Positions 14,956-28,115 are shown, counted from the stretch's first letter. The stretch: 53,758 bases of DNA from DATKMS01 sp041497995 (GCA_041497995.1 JBGQHM010000003.1:1-53758), one strand, 5' to 3'. Notes: generated from the letters alone by a model not told the origin. Made by a program: numbers and translations.

Positions 14956-17055
14956 TCAAATCGGTGACGCATCATTCAACCCGTACTTCTGCAGTCGGTG
15001 CCGGAACGACCGATAGTTAATCCCGAGTAACTCAGCAGCCCGCTTCTTGACTCCTCCAGCCTCTGCAAGCGCGCGGAGGAGAATACCCTTCTCGTAAGTC
15101 GCTAGATTGTCGTCGAGATTCTCGGCGGACGTTGCTGCGAGAGGTAGGGTGGGGGTGTTGATCGGTGACGAAGGCGCCATCGGTAGCGCGTGTATCGGTG
15201 TCGGGACTCCGTTGGCCGGGCGTGCTTCGAGTGTGTTGCCATTGCTGCGTCGCAACACATAGTCGGGAAGATTGTCCTCATGCACCGTCTCCCCGTCACT
15301 CAATGCGACAGCGTGCTCGATGATGTTTTCCAACTCGCGAACATTTCCCGGATAGTTGTAGTCCTGGAGTCGTCGGGCGGCGGCAACCGAGAGCCGCTGG
15401 ACGCGCTTCCCGTGCAGATCGGAGAACTGTCGTAGGAATCTTCTGGTCAATTGCGGAATATCTTGTTGGCGCTGTCGCAGCGGTGGCGACTCGATTGTCA
15501 AAACGTTGAGGCGGTAAAAGAGATCCGCGCGAAAGCGGCCGGTGTTGACTTCTTCATCCAGATTGCGGTTGGTGGCGGCGATCACGCGCACATCGACTGT
15601 GACGTTTGCATCGGCTCCGATTGGGGTGAAGCTGCGCTCTTGGAGCACCCTGAGGAGCTTTACTTGTAGCGCCATCGGAAGGTCGCCAATCTCGTCCAGG
15701 AAGATAGTGCCCCCGTCGGCCATCCTGAAAAGGCCTGCGCGCGAGGCCACTGCACCAGTGAACGCCCCTTTCACGTGGCCGAACAACTCGCTCTCGATCA
15801 GGGTTTCAGGGATCGCCCCACAGTTGACCGCGACGAACGGGCGATCGCGTCGCGCGCACCGAGCGTGCACAGCTCGCGCGACCAGTTCTTTTCCGGTGCC
15901 GCTTTCTCCACTGATCAGCAGGGTGGCGTCGTTGCGTGAGGCCCTCTCGATCAAGTCGCGCATCTGGCGAATTGCCGGACTGCTCCCGACCAGCCCATCG
16001 ATCGACGGGGTCTCATCATCATCGCCGACCGTGATCGACTCATCTGCGGCGCCGAGATCTGTGTCGGCGTGCAAGCGTTCCTCGAGGCGACGCAGCACAC
16101 TCACATCCTGTAAAATATAGAGTGACCCGATTGGGTTGTCATACGTATCGCGCAACGGTACGGCGGAACACCGCAGGGTCAGCTCTTGGTCGGCGACGCG
16201 CTGGATGAACTCCGTTGGCTGAATAGCGCTGCTCGACTGCAGGAACTGGAGGCGCCCCGACGCCGTATGACGGAGCGGAGGAAAAATCGTTCCCACATCT
16301 TTCCCCAACAAGTCAGCGGCCGCCGCCCCGGCTATCTCTTCGGCGGTTTGATTTGCCGAGGTGACGTACCCGCTCGCGTCGGTGGTGAGCAGAGCGCTGC
16401 CGATGTTGCGAGCGACCGCCTCCTGGAGCGACGCCAGCCGGTCGCGTTCCGCCTCGCGTTCTTCCAACAGCCGCTCGGTTTGGTGGAGCCGCCGCACCAA
16501 CGAACTGGCGAGCAGGGCGATCAGGAAGAAGGTAGCGTTCGTTGTCGCGAAGCGAAGGGCGAAGTGCAGGTCGGGTGGTGCGGGTGGAAATGGGTAGTCC
16601 GGGCGTGCCACCATCCCACTCCCGAGCACAGCGACCAGCGCCGCGTAGCAGATCGACCCGCCCGACGCCGCGACGATGGCCCCGGGGGTCGACATCAGCA
16701 CCGCGGCATTGATGACGACCAAGCTGTAGAGGAACCCGAAGGGGCTGTCGCCGCCACCGGTGACGAAGATGACGCCTGTGGTTAGGAGAATATCGAAGAC
16801 CAGCTGGAGATACGCGAAGCCTGCGACCTGCTTGAGCCGCAGCAGGAAAACCGCGGAAACGATCGTCAGTGCGTAGGTCGTCGCGATAGCCAGCAACAGA
16901 ATACTGACCGAGACGGCGTACCGTTGGGTGGGGTCACCAAGATATACCAGGGCCAGCGCGCCGAGGAAGAAGGAGACGATGAGGACCCGGAAGAAGAGAA
17001 ACCACTTCAACCGGTCCCGCAGGCGCTCCGTGCCTTTGTCAACCTGGTCGGCCAC
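14956..17055 (-). CDS. Membrane sensor fused to a sigma54 activator (PilS sensor - PAS - AAA+ - Fis HTH), lacking kinase and receiver domains
   Basis: 699 residues. Residues 18-190 hold about six transmembrane helices with the PilS-type start (RLRDRLKWFLFFRVLIVSFF). A short coiled coil (190-212) leads into a PAS domain (about 215-320). Where a PilS would continue with its histidine box, the chain runs through an acidic linker (330-352) straight into a sigma54-interacting AAA+ domain (about 353-600): Walker A GESGTGKE (383-390), GAFTGA (430-435), Walker B GTIFLDE, and arginine-finger region FRADLFYRLNV. A Pro/Thr-rich linker and a Fis-type HTH (about 653-692) end the protein. No H-box, no HATPase and no receiver domain are present. 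It lies between pilC (5-base gap) and pilA, which has a sigma54 promoter. The likely role is a one-component, membrane-bound regulator of pilA. Confidence 0.88.
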   Translation of the reverse strand: MADQVDKGTERLRDRLKWFLFFRVLIVSFFLGALALVYLGDPTQRYAVSVSILLLAIATTYALTIVSAVFLLRLKQVAGFAYLQLVFDILLTTGVIFVTGGGDSPFGFLYSLVVINAAVLMSTPGAIVAASGGSICYAALVAVLGSGMVARPDYPFPPAPPDLHFALRFATTNATFFLIALLASSLVRRLHQTERLLEEREAERDRLASLQEAVARNIGSALLTTDASGYVTSANQTAEEIAGAAAADLLGKDVGTIFPPLRHTASGRLQFLQSSSAIQPTEFIQRVADQELTLRCSAVPLRDTYDNPIGSLYILQDVSVLRRLEERLHADTDLGAADESITVGDDDETPSIDGLVGSSPAIRQMRDLIERASRNDATLLISGESGTGKELVARAVHARCARRDRPFVAVNCGAIPETLIESELFGHVKGAFTGAVASRAGLFRMADGGTIFLDEIGDLPMALQVKLLRVLQERSFTPIGADANVTVDVRVIAATNRNLDEEVNTGRFRADLFYRLNVLTIESPPLRQRQQDIPQLTRRFLRQFSDLHGKRVQRLSVAAARRLQDYNYPGNVRELENIIEHAVALSDGETVHEDNLPDYVLRRSNGNTLEARPANGVPTPIHALPMAPSSPINTPTLPLAATSAENLDDNLATYEKGILLRALAEAGGVKKRAAELLGINYRSFRHRLQKYGLNDASPI

Positions 17056-17060
17056 CGGTA

Positions 17061-18281
17061 TCAGCCGATTACAGATCCGAGCTTGAAGATCGGAAGGTAC
17101 ATGGAGACGACCAAACCGCCGATCACCACGCCGAGGAAGAGGATGACGAGCGGCTCCATCAGCGCCGTCAGGTTCGATACGGCGTTGTCGACCTCCTCCT
17201 CATAGAATTCGGCGATTTTCTGCAACATCGCATCGAGGGCGCCAGTGGTCTCGCCGACCGAGATCATCTGACAGACCATCGGTGGAAAAACTTTGCTCTG
17301 GGCGAGCGGCTCAGCAATCGTGCGCCCCTCACTGATGCTAATCCGGGTAGCAAGTACGGCCCGTTCCACTACTTTGTTTCCGGCAGTTCGGGCTGTGATC
17401 GCCAGCGCGTCGAGAATTGGCACACCTGAGGACACCAGCGTGCTCAACGTCCGCGTGAATCGCGCCACCGCTGCCTTCCGGATGAGATCGCCGAACACCG
17501 GCAACTGCAGGAACATCTGATCAAAGAAGAGCCGGCCCGCCTCGGTTCGGTAGAACTGACGGCTGGCGATACCCGCGGCAATCAAGAGGCCGGCAATGTA
17601 GTGGAAGTAGGAGATGGTGAAGTTGCTCAGGTTAATCACGAACTGAGTCGGTGCCGGCAGTGCCTGCCCGAAGCTGCCGAAGAGCTCTGCAAAGACGGGG
17701 ATGACAAAGATCAACAAGATCGCCGTCACGCCCACAGCCACAGTGACGATCGTCGCCGGGTAGATCATCGCCCCCTTGATCTTGCTCTTGAGCTTCATGG
17801 CCTTTTCCATGTAGCCGGAGAGCCGATGCAAGATGCTGTCGAGAATACCGCCGACTTCGCCGGCGGCAACCATGTTCACAAAGAGGTCGTCGAACAATTT
17901 GGGGTGCTTCCGCAAGGCATCGGTAAAGGTGGACCCAGCCTCGACTTCTTCCTTGAGCTGGCGGATGACGACACGCAGCTTCTTATTCGGCGACTGCGTG
18001 GCGAGCACTTCCAGGCATTGAACGATCGGTAGGCCGGCATCAATCATCGTCGCCAGCTGCCGCGTGAAAATGACGACGTCACGCTGCTTAATCGACTCGC
18101 CGAAGCCTGGGATGGAGAGGTCACGATCAAGACCCCGCCCCTTTTCCTTGATCTTCGCCGGGATTGGCTGAATGCGCTGCGAGCGTAGCCGCACCAGCAC
18201 CGCGTCGCGGGTTGGTGCCTCCATTTCCCCCGCCAGAACCTCGCCGCGTGGCGAAACGCCTTGCCAACGGAAAACCGCCAT
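17061..18281 (-). CDS. pilC: Type IV pilus inner-membrane platform protein PilC
   Basis: 406 residues, the usual length. Two T2SSF domains are visible: the first around KQRDVVIFTRQLATMIDAGL and AGEVGGILDSILHRL, the second around RFTRTLSTLVSSGVPILDAL and VGETTGALDAMLQKIAEFYEEEV. Three hydrophobic segments (about 170-200, 220-240 and 375-400) anchor it in the inner membrane, where it couples PilB and PilT to pilin insertion and removal. The start ATG is preceded by GGAGTGAGGTG. It lies 104 bases downstream of pilT and 5 bases upstream of the sensor-activator gene, so probably shares a transcript with the latter. Confidence 0.95.
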   Translation of the reverse strand: MAVFRWQGVSPRGEVLAGEMEAPTRDAVLVRLRSQRIQPIPAKIKEKGRGLDRDLSIPGFGESIKQRDVVIFTRQLATMIDAGLPIVQCLEVLATQSPNKKLRVVIRQLKEEVEAGSTFTDALRKHPKLFDDLFVNMVAAGEVGGILDSILHRLSGYMEKAMKLKSKIKGAMIYPATIVTVAVGVTAILLIFVIPVFAELFGSFGQALPAPTQFVINLSNFTISYFHYIAGLLIAAGIASRQFYRTEAGRLFFDQMFLQLPVFGDLIRKAAVARFTRTLSTLVSSGVPILDALAITARTAGNKVVERAVLATRISISEGRTIAEPLAQSKVFPPMVCQMISVGETTGALDAMLQKIAEFYEEEVDNAVSNLTALMEPLVILFLGVVIGGLVVSMYLPIFKLGSVIG

Positions 18282-18385
18282 TTTTTCACCTCACTCCTTC
18301 CGGCAGGAAATGCGGAAATTCGTGAGATCACCGCACCCCTCACCGTCTGTGCTCAGAGGTGAAGCACGTCACGTGCCAGATGCTA

Positions 18386-19516
<1,131 letters not shown>

Positions 19517-19554
19517 CGTCGCTCAGTCCCCCGCCACCCTTGCGTCGTACTTTA

Positions 19555-19584
19555 TATCTAGTTCGCCTTGTACATACTTGTCAA
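19555..19584 (-). promoter_or_regulatory. Sigma70-type promoter of pilT
   Basis: Minus strand: TTGACA (19584-19579), 18-base spacer, TAGATA (19560-19555), in an AT-rich gap between the pilB stop and the pilT start at 19516. It suggests pilT (and perhaps pilC onward) can be transcribed separately from pilB. Confidence 0.55.
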
Positions 19585-19589
19585 TAGTG

Positions 19590-21287
19590 TCAGTCGGGCA
19601 TTGTGACGCGGACGATTTCGCCGACCGTCGTCTGGCCTTCCCTGAGCTTGCCGATGCCACTCTGGCGCAAGGTCTTCATGCCGAGACTGACGGCGCAGCG
19701 CTTGATCTCCGATGCCGACGCGCCGTTGAGGACGAGGTCGCGCACCTCCTCGCTGATCGGCATCACTTCGTACAGGGCGATGCGTCCGCGGAAGCCGCTG
19801 CCATTACACTGCGGACACCCAGTGCCCTGAAAGCAGGTGAAGGTGCCGATGTCCTCGCGCGGAACCCCGATGTCGAGCAGTGCCTGCGGCGGCAGCTCGA
19901 GCGGTGCGCGGCAATTGCTGCAGATCAGCCGCGCCAGTCGCTGCGCGAGAATGAGGTTGACCGACGACGCGACCAAGAAGGGTTCCACCCCCATGTTCAG
20001 CAGGCGATTGATTGTCGACGGCGCGTCGTTGGTGTGCAAGGTACTCAACACCAAGTGCCCGGTGAGCGCGGCTTTGATGCCGATCTCGGCCGTCTCGAAG
20101 TCACGCACCTCGCCGACCATGATAATGTCCGGGTCCTGCCGCAGGAACGAGCGTAGCGCGCCGGCGAAGTTGAGCCCGATCTCCTCGTGGATCTGCACTT
20201 GGTTGATGCCGACGAGGTTGAACTCGACCGGATCCTCGGCGGTGGAGATGTTTGTGATGATCTTGTTCAGCTCCGACAGCGCCGAGTACAGAGTCGTGGT
20301 CTTCCCACTCCCTGTCGGACCCGTCACCAGCACCATGCCATAGGGCTTGTAGATCGCGTCTTTGAAGTCCTTGAGCGCGGATTCTTCGAACCCGAGTTTG
20401 GTCATGTCCAGCTGCAGATTCGACTTGTCGAGTAAGCGCAGGACGATCTTCTCGCCGAAGATCGTCGGTAGCACCGACACGCGGAAGTCCATCTCTTGTC
20501 CGCGCCCGAGCTTCAGTTTGATGCGGCCGTCCTGCGGCAGGCGGCGCTCTGCGATGTCGAGCGACGCCATGACCTTCACGCGTGAGGTGATGGCGTTCTT
20601 CAGCTTCAAAGGCGGCCGCATGATCTCTTCGAGCACGCCATCCACGCGGAAACGGACGCGGAACATGCGCTCGAACGGCTCGAGGTGCACGTCGCTCGCC
20701 CGGCGCTTGATGGCGCTGGTCAGGATCGCGTTGACCAATCGGACCACCGGCGCATCTTCGGTGGCCCGCTCCAACTCCTTGAGATCAATTTCCTCGTCCC
20801 TGTCGATGAGCTCGACGTCTTCCCCCTCGATCTCGGTGAGGACGTCGTCGTATTCGCCACTGCCTTGCTCATACAGCTGCTCGATCGCTGCGGTGATGGA
20901 AGAGACGCACGCCACCGCGACCTTCACGTCGTAGCCGGTGAGGAATTTGACCTCGTTGATGGCGACGATGTTCGACGGGTCGGACATCGCGACGGTCAAC
21001 GAGGAGCCGCTCAGATTGATCGGCACCAAATGGTGCCGCTGCACGAGCGTGCCGGGGATCAACCGCAGCACCTCGTTGGGAATGTTCATCGCCGACGGAT
21101 CGACGAGCGAGAGATGGTATTCCTTTTGGAGGCAGCCCGCGAGGTCAGCTTCGCTGAGGAGCGCGAGCTTGACCAAAATAGCGCTCAGCGCCGCGTTGCC
21201 CGCCGCCTGCTCTTCCGTCGCCGTCGTCAGCTGGGCGGCGGTGAGCAACCCACGTCGCACCAGCAACTCACCGAGACGCGTACTCAT
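19590..21287 (-). CDS. pilB: Type IV pilus extension ATPase PilB
   Basis: 565 residues from ATG 21287, where homology with PilB/GspE-type proteins begins (MSTRLGELLVRRGLLT). N-terminal MshEN-type domains (about 1-150), an acidic linker (EYDDVLTEIEGEDVELIDRD), then the ATPase core: Walker A GPTGSGKTTT, Asp box EDPVEFNLVGINQVQ, Walker B IIMVGEVRD, His box HLVLSTLHTND. A four-Cys zinc site (CSNC ... CPQC) sits near residues 465-510, as in extension ATPases. It should drive pilin polymerisation through PilC. The frame is open about 90 codons further upstream, but that part overlaps aroE and has no pilB homology. A sigma70-type promoter overlaps the end of aroE. Confidence 0.95.
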   Translation of the reverse strand: MSTRLGELLVRRGLLTAAQLTTATEEQAAGNAALSAILVKLALLSEADLAGCLQKEYHLSLVDPSAMNIPNEVLRLIPGTLVQRHHLVPINLSGSSLTVAMSDPSNIVAINEVKFLTGYDVKVAVACVSSITAAIEQLYEQGSGEYDDVLTEIEGEDVELIDRDEEIDLKELERATEDAPVVRLVNAILTSAIKRRASDVHLEPFERMFRVRFRVDGVLEEIMRPPLKLKNAITSRVKVMASLDIAERRLPQDGRIKLKLGRGQEMDFRVSVLPTIFGEKIVLRLLDKSNLQLDMTKLGFEESALKDFKDAIYKPYGMVLVTGPTGSGKTTTLYSALSELNKIITNISTAEDPVEFNLVGINQVQIHEEIGLNFAGALRSFLRQDPDIIMVGEVRDFETAEIGIKAALTGHLVLSTLHTNDAPSTINRLLNMGVEPFLVASSVNLILAQRLARLICSNCRAPLELPPQALLDIGVPREDIGTFTCFQGTGCPQCNGSGFRGRIALYEVMPISEEVRDLVLNGASASEIKRCAVSLGMKTLRQSGIGKLREGQTTVGEIVRVTMPD

Positions 21288-21318
21288 TATATGTCGGCCC
21301 GCCGTATCACCGGCCAGT

Positions 21319-21347
21319 ACGCTACTCACGCGCTGGCCGCTTGTCAA
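21319..21347 (-). promoter_or_regulatory. Sigma70-type promoter of pilB
   Basis: Minus strand: TTGACA (21347-21342), exactly 17 bases, TAGCGT (21324-21319). The -35 box begins three bases after the aroE stop, and the start codon of pilB is about 30 bases downstream of the -10 box. The -35 is perfect, the -10 weak (three of six). Confidence 0.55.
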
Positions 21348-21349
21348 TT

Positions 21350-22213
21350 TTAAGATGCGCGGGGCTTCGCGGCCGTTGCGATCTGCAGCGCCGCGCGCAT
21401 CACCGCGACCGGAGCGGCGTGCCCCGTCCACAATCTGAAGGCTGCCGCCCCCTGATGCAGGAGCATGCCGCGCCCGTCGAGCACGCGGCGCCCGGCGTGT
21501 TCGGCACGGATCAGGAAGTCCGTGCACTCTCTGTAGATCAGATCGACAAACAGACACGACGGCCGCGTCGCCGCATATGCGAGCGGGAAGAAGCGTTCGC
21601 CGTGCAGGCCCACGGAGGTAGCATTCACGATGAGATCAACGGCGGCGAGCAACTCGCGGTCCTGCAACGCCGCGAGCGACGCAGCGGTCGCCTGCAGTGT
21701 CTTCGACCGAAAGACACGTGCCAACCGTCGAGCTCGCGGCACCGTTCTGTTCGCCACCGTCACCGCGGCCGCCTGGCCCTGCGCCAACGCCGTCAGAACG
21801 GCGCGCGCCACGCCGCCCGCACCGATGACCAGCGCGCGACGGTGGCGTAGCTGAAACTTGGCGTCCCGCAGGGCCTCCAGAAAGCCGGCGATATCAGTGT
21901 TGTCGCCGTGTAACTGACCGTTGCGATGCACAATGGTGTTGACCGCGCCGGCGCGGCGCGCCGTCGGGCTCACGGAGTCAAGCCAGCGGATGACCCGCTC
22001 CTTGTGCGGTACCGTCACGTTCACGCCCGCGATGCCGAGCGCGCGGATGCCTCCGAGCGCCTGCCGGACATCGTCGTGACGCACGTGAAAGGTGACGTAC
22101 ACGTAGTCGAGTTTGAGGGCCCGAAACGCGGCATTGTGCATCGCGGGCGACAGTGAGTGCGCCACCGGGTCGCCGATGATTCCGACGATCTGCGTGCGCC
22201 CGGAGATCGGCAT
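21350..22213 (-). CDS. aroE: Shikimate dehydrogenase AroE
   Basis: 287 residues. Substrate-binding motifs HSLSPAMHN (about 19-27) and NVTVPHKE with the catalytic Lys (about 64-71), NTIV and HGDNTDIAGF with the catalytic Asp (about 102-110), then the NADP-binding Rossmann motif GAGGVARAVL and NRTVPRARRL, and NATSVGL. It reduces 3-dehydroshikimate to shikimate with NADPH in aromatic amino acid synthesis. It starts 9 bases after the ppdK stop and likely shares its transcript. The pilB promoter sits at its 3' end. Confidence 0.95.
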   Translation of the reverse strand: MPISGRTQIVGIIGDPVAHSLSPAMHNAAFRALKLDYVYVTFHVRHDDVRQALGGIRALGIAGVNVTVPHKERVIRWLDSVSPTARRAGAVNTIVHRNGQLHGDNTDIAGFLEALRDAKFQLRHRRALVIGAGGVARAVLTALAQGQAAAVTVANRTVPRARRLARVFRSKTLQATAASLAALQDRELLAAVDLIVNATSVGLHGERFFPLAYAATRPSCLFVDLIYRECTDFLIRAEHAGRRVLDGRGMLLHQGAAAFRLWTGHAAPVAVMRAALQIATAAKPRAS

Positions 22214-22222
22214 GGCTCGCGG

Positions 22223-25057
<2,835 letters not shown>

Positions 25058-25105
25058 GGCTGCGAGTCCCCTTGTTGGGTTGCGATGGAACGCTGACCTC
25101 GATCG

Positions 25106-26434
25106 TCAGCTGAAGATGCGACGCTTCAGCTCATCCAGCAGGCGCTCGATCGGAAGACGTTCCTGCTGCATGGAGTCGCGGTCGCGCACGGTTACGGTGC
25201 CGTCCTGCATGGTCTGGTGATCGATGGTGATGCCGTACGGCGTGCCGATCTCGTCCTGGCGGCGGTAGCGCCGCCCGATCGAACCGGCCTGGTCGTACTG
25301 CACAGGGAAGTGTGGCGCGAGGATGTCGCGCACTTCTTGCGCCTTCTCGGGCTGCCCGTCCTTGCGGAGCAGCGGGAATATCGCGGCCTTCACCGGTGCG
25401 AGCCGTGGGTGGAAACGCAACACGGCGCGCGTCTCGCCTTCGGCTTCGTCCTCCTCGTACGCATCGACCAGAAACGCCAGCGTGGCGCGATCCGCGCCGG
25501 CGGCCGGCTCGATCACGTATGGCACGAAACGCTCGCGCGTCTCTTCATTGAAGTAACTGAGGTCCTTACCGCTGTACTCGGAATGCTGCTTGAGATCGAA
25601 GTCGGTGCGGTTCGCGATCCCCTCGAGCTCTTGCCAGCCGAACGGGAACTCATATTCCACGTCGACGCACGCCTTGGCGTAGTGCGCCAGCTCGTCCTTG
25701 GCGTGCGGGCGCAAACGCAGGTGCTCGGCGCGAATCCCGTACTTCTGGTACCAATGCAGCCGCGCATCCTTCCAGTAGTCGTACCAGCGCTCGTCGTCGC
25801 CCGGCTTGACGAAGAACTCCATCTCCATCTGCTCGAACTCACGCGTGCGGAAGACGAAGTTGCCCGGCGTGATCTCGTTGCGGAACGACTTGCCGATCTG
25901 CGCGATGCCGAACGGCACCTTGTGGCGCGACGAGTTGAGCACGTTGAGGAAGTTAACGAAGATCCCTTGCGCGGTCTCCGGCCGCATGAACACGACGTTG
26001 GCGGTGTCTTCCACCGGACCCATGAACGTCTTGAACATCAGATTGAACTGGCGCGCCTCGGTCAGCTCGCCGCCACACTCGCCCGGGTGCTTCGATGGTT
26101 TCTCCGGGCAGCGCACGTCCCCCAGTTTGTCGGCGCGAAAGCGTTCCTTGCACTTCTTGCAGTCGACCAGCGGGTCGGTGAAGCCGGCAATGTGCCCGGA
26201 GGCTTCCCATACCCGCGGGTGCATCAAGATGGCGCAATCGATACCGACGATATCCGAGCGCGTCAGCACCATGTCGCGCCACCACGCGTCTTTGACGTTG
26301 CGCTTCAGCTCAACGCCGATCGGACCATAGTCCCAACAGCTCGCCAAACCGCCGTAGATCTCGCTTGATTGAAACGCGAACCCGCGCCGCTTGGCGAGGT
26401 TCACCACCTTTTCCATGGTGACCGCACGACTCAT
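25106..26434 (-). CDS. glyS: Glycyl-tRNA synthetase, dimeric (eukaryote/archaeal-type) class II
   Basis: 442 residues. The class II core includes GGLASCWDYGPIGVELKRNV (glycyl-specific start), MRPETAQGIFVNFLNVL (motif 2 side), FRNEITPGNFVFRTREFEQM (motif 2) and GSIGRRYRRQDEIGTPYGIT leading to the anticodon-binding domain. A Cys cluster (CKKC at about 92-95 and later CPE and CGG) may bind zinc. It is the single-chain alpha2 enzyme rather than the glyQ/glyS heterotetramer. Start ATG 26434; MEKVVNLAKRRGF six residues in is an alternative. Downstream is ppdK. Confidence 0.95.
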   Translation of the reverse strand: MSRAVTMEKVVNLAKRRGFAFQSSEIYGGLASCWDYGPIGVELKRNVKDAWWRDMVLTRSDIVGIDCAILMHPRVWEASGHIAGFTDPLVDCKKCKERFRADKLGDVRCPEKPSKHPGECGGELTEARQFNLMFKTFMGPVEDTANVVFMRPETAQGIFVNFLNVLNSSRHKVPFGIAQIGKSFRNEITPGNFVFRTREFEQMEMEFFVKPGDDERWYDYWKDARLHWYQKYGIRAEHLRLRPHAKDELAHYAKACVDVEYEFPFGWQELEGIANRTDFDLKQHSEYSGKDLSYFNEETRERFVPYVIEPAAGADRATLAFLVDAYEEDEAEGETRAVLRFHPRLAPVKAAIFPLLRKDGQPEKAQEVRDILAPHFPVQYDQAGSIGRRYRRQDEIGTPYGITIDHQTMQDGTVTVRDRDSMQQERLPIERLLDELKRRIFS

Positions 26435-26527
26435 CGTCCGGTCGAAGTACCATGTCGATAGAAGGGCGGCAATCGCTCCTCCACCAACGTGCGACGACGG
26501 AGGGGTGCCGCCTCGTGGCGCGTGTCC

Positions 26528-27103
26528 TCAACGAGAGGCCAGCAGCGCCCGTGCCTGATCGCTGGCCCCGCGGTTCTCGAGCGCTTCGGCGAGGTAGCGC
26601 CGCGCGGCGCTGTTGTCGGGCTCCATGTCGAGTGCCAGCCGCAGCAAGCGCTCGCCTTCCGTGGCGTCGCCGCCGAGCAAGCGGGGGAGGCGCAGGAGCA
26701 TCGCGCCTTTCGCCGCGAGTGCGTCGGGGTCGTTGGGTGCGAGGGCCAAGGTTGCGTCGAGCTCGCGCTGCAGGCGACGGAAGTTGCTCCAGCTGCTGAA
26801 GCTGAGGCCTGTGACCTGCATCTGCTTGCCGAGGTTACAGAACAGCGCAAAGTGCGCCTTTGCATCGCGATCATCTGCAACCACGGCGTTTTCGGCGAGC
26901 TCAAGAGCGTGTGTCAGCGCCGCCGGCCTGTCCGCCGCCGGTAGCCCATCGACCTGATCGCACAACACCAAGGACGCCTTTGCGGCGGCCGAACCCACGG
27001 GTTCGGCTCGGGCGGGAATGCGTGGTCCGAGCACAAGAGCGAGCTGCAGCGTCAGCGCAACGACGGTGCGCGTGTACTGGTATCGGTCCGCTCGGTCTCT
27101 CAT
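26528..27103 (-). CDS. Exported TPR-containing protein
   Basis: 191 residues from the ATG at 27103, which has GAGGAG 7 bases upstream. An upstream in-frame codon at 27184 would add 27 residues ahead of the apparent signal. Basic start (MRDRADRYQYTR), hydrophobic stretch (TVVALTLQLALVLG) and a possible AxA cleavage site (PARAEP). The mature part is all helical with TPR-like pairs (DAKAHFALFCNLGKQMQVTG; DPDALAAKGAMLLRL; DNSAARRYLAEALENRGASD). No specific function can be named; TPRs suggest protein binding in the periplasm. It lies 93 bases upstream of glyS. Confidence 0.7.
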   Translation of the reverse strand: MRDRADRYQYTRTVVALTLQLALVLGPRIPARAEPVGSAAAKASLVLCDQVDGLPAADRPAALTHALELAENAVVADDRDAKAHFALFCNLGKQMQVTGLSFSSWSNFRRLQRELDATLALAPNDPDALAAKGAMLLRLPRLLGGDATEGERLLRLALDMEPDNSAARRYLAEALENRGASDQARALLASR

Positions 27104-27212
27104 GTGTGTCTCCTCGCCGCCCGCTCCGAGGCCAGGAAACGTTGTCCTTCTCAGGTAGCAGGGTGCGCGATGGCTATCAAACACATTCTACGGTCGGGTG
27201 TGGTGAACGGAT

Positions 27213-28115
27213 TCAGCGGGGCAGGTAGCGCTGCAGCCCTGCCAGGTCCGCTTCCTCGACGGCCGTAGCGCCCGCGGCAACCAGGCCGACATTCTCGCCG
27301 TACCACGAGAGCACGCACTGGCCGCGGTCGAGCGCCTCGAGGCAGACGCGCTCGATCACACCGCCGGGCCGCGCGTGCACCGCCACGATGACGTCCGCCA
27401 GTGCCGCGACGAGCTCGTCGCGCCTGCGGCCGTTGCGCGCGACGGCATGATCCATCAGCCGAAAAGGCGACAACACCAACGTCCGCTCCGCATCCAGTAT
27501 GCTGCGGCCAGGGCCAAAGCCGAACGGATCGCGGTCCATTTGTGCCCCGAACGTGGCAAGAATGCCGCGGTCGAGCACCACCACGCGCGGCGCCGCTGCA
27601 GCGCGGCCGGCGACGGCGGCGATGCGGTAGCCGGTCTTCATCCCACCGGTGACCAGTGTGAAGCCCTGGGACGCGGCGGCCTGCACGACTGCCAGACTGG
27701 CGGCGACGGAATGCTCGCTGATGGTCCGTGAATTGAGCACCGCCAAGAGCGGCGTGACCAGCAGGCCCGGCGCGCCGTAGCGGTACAACACTACCGGCGG
27801 CGGCGTGAGTCGCTCGCGTACGCGGCTCGGATAGGTTGCGTCGGCACACAGCGACACCAGCCCGCCCGCGGCGGCCAGCTGGTCGAGCAGCCACCGACAG
27901 CGTGTTTCGTGCGTGCCGCGTTCCTCGGCCAGGCGCGCCACCGCGCCCGGGTGCAGTTTGTAGTCGTCGCGTAGGACGGCAACGGGTAAGCGGAAGAAGG
28001 TGGCCAGGCTGTGCGCGCGTTGTCGATTGAGCGCGAGAATCCGCGCCGCGCCTTTGTCACCCACGTGTGGCAGCTCGGAGAGCATCACGGCTTGCAGCGC
28101 CATCTCCTTGTCCAT
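27213..28115 (-). CDS. DprA/Smf-like protein (divergent)
   Basis: 300 residues. After a helical N-terminus comes YPSRVRERLTPPPVVLYRYG, which matches the DprA entry to the Rossmann fold (YP..L....PP..LY..G), then LAVLNSRTIS in place of the usual VGSR, TLVTGGMKTGY in place of SGGA.GID, a core strand PRVVVLDRGI, and RPGGVIERVCLEALDRG near the end in place of the usual SGSL.TA segment. DprA proteins load RecA onto single-stranded DNA. Several signature residues deviate, so it may have lost or changed DNA binding. The start has GGAGG 7 bases upstream. Another LOG/DprA-fold Rossmann protein is the alternative. Confidence 0.6.
   Translation of the reverse strand: MDKEMALQAVMLSELPHVGDKGAARILALNRQRAHSLATFFRLPVAVLRDDYKLHPGAVARLAEERGTHETRCRWLLDQLAAAGGLVSLCADATYPSRVRERLTPPPVVLYRYGAPGLLVTPLLAVLNSRTISEHSVAASLAVVQAAASQGFTLVTGGMKTGYRIAAVAGRAAAAPRVVVLDRGILATFGAQMDRDPFGFGPGRSILDAERTLVLSPFRLMDHAVARNGRRRDELVAALADVIVAVHARPGGVIERVCLEALDRGQCVLSWYGENVGLVAAGATAVEEADLAGLQRYLPR

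Noticed and set aside
25217..26368. A 383-codon plus-strand open frame opposite glyS
   Set aside because: Antisense shadow of a class II tRNA synthetase with all its motifs on the minus strand.
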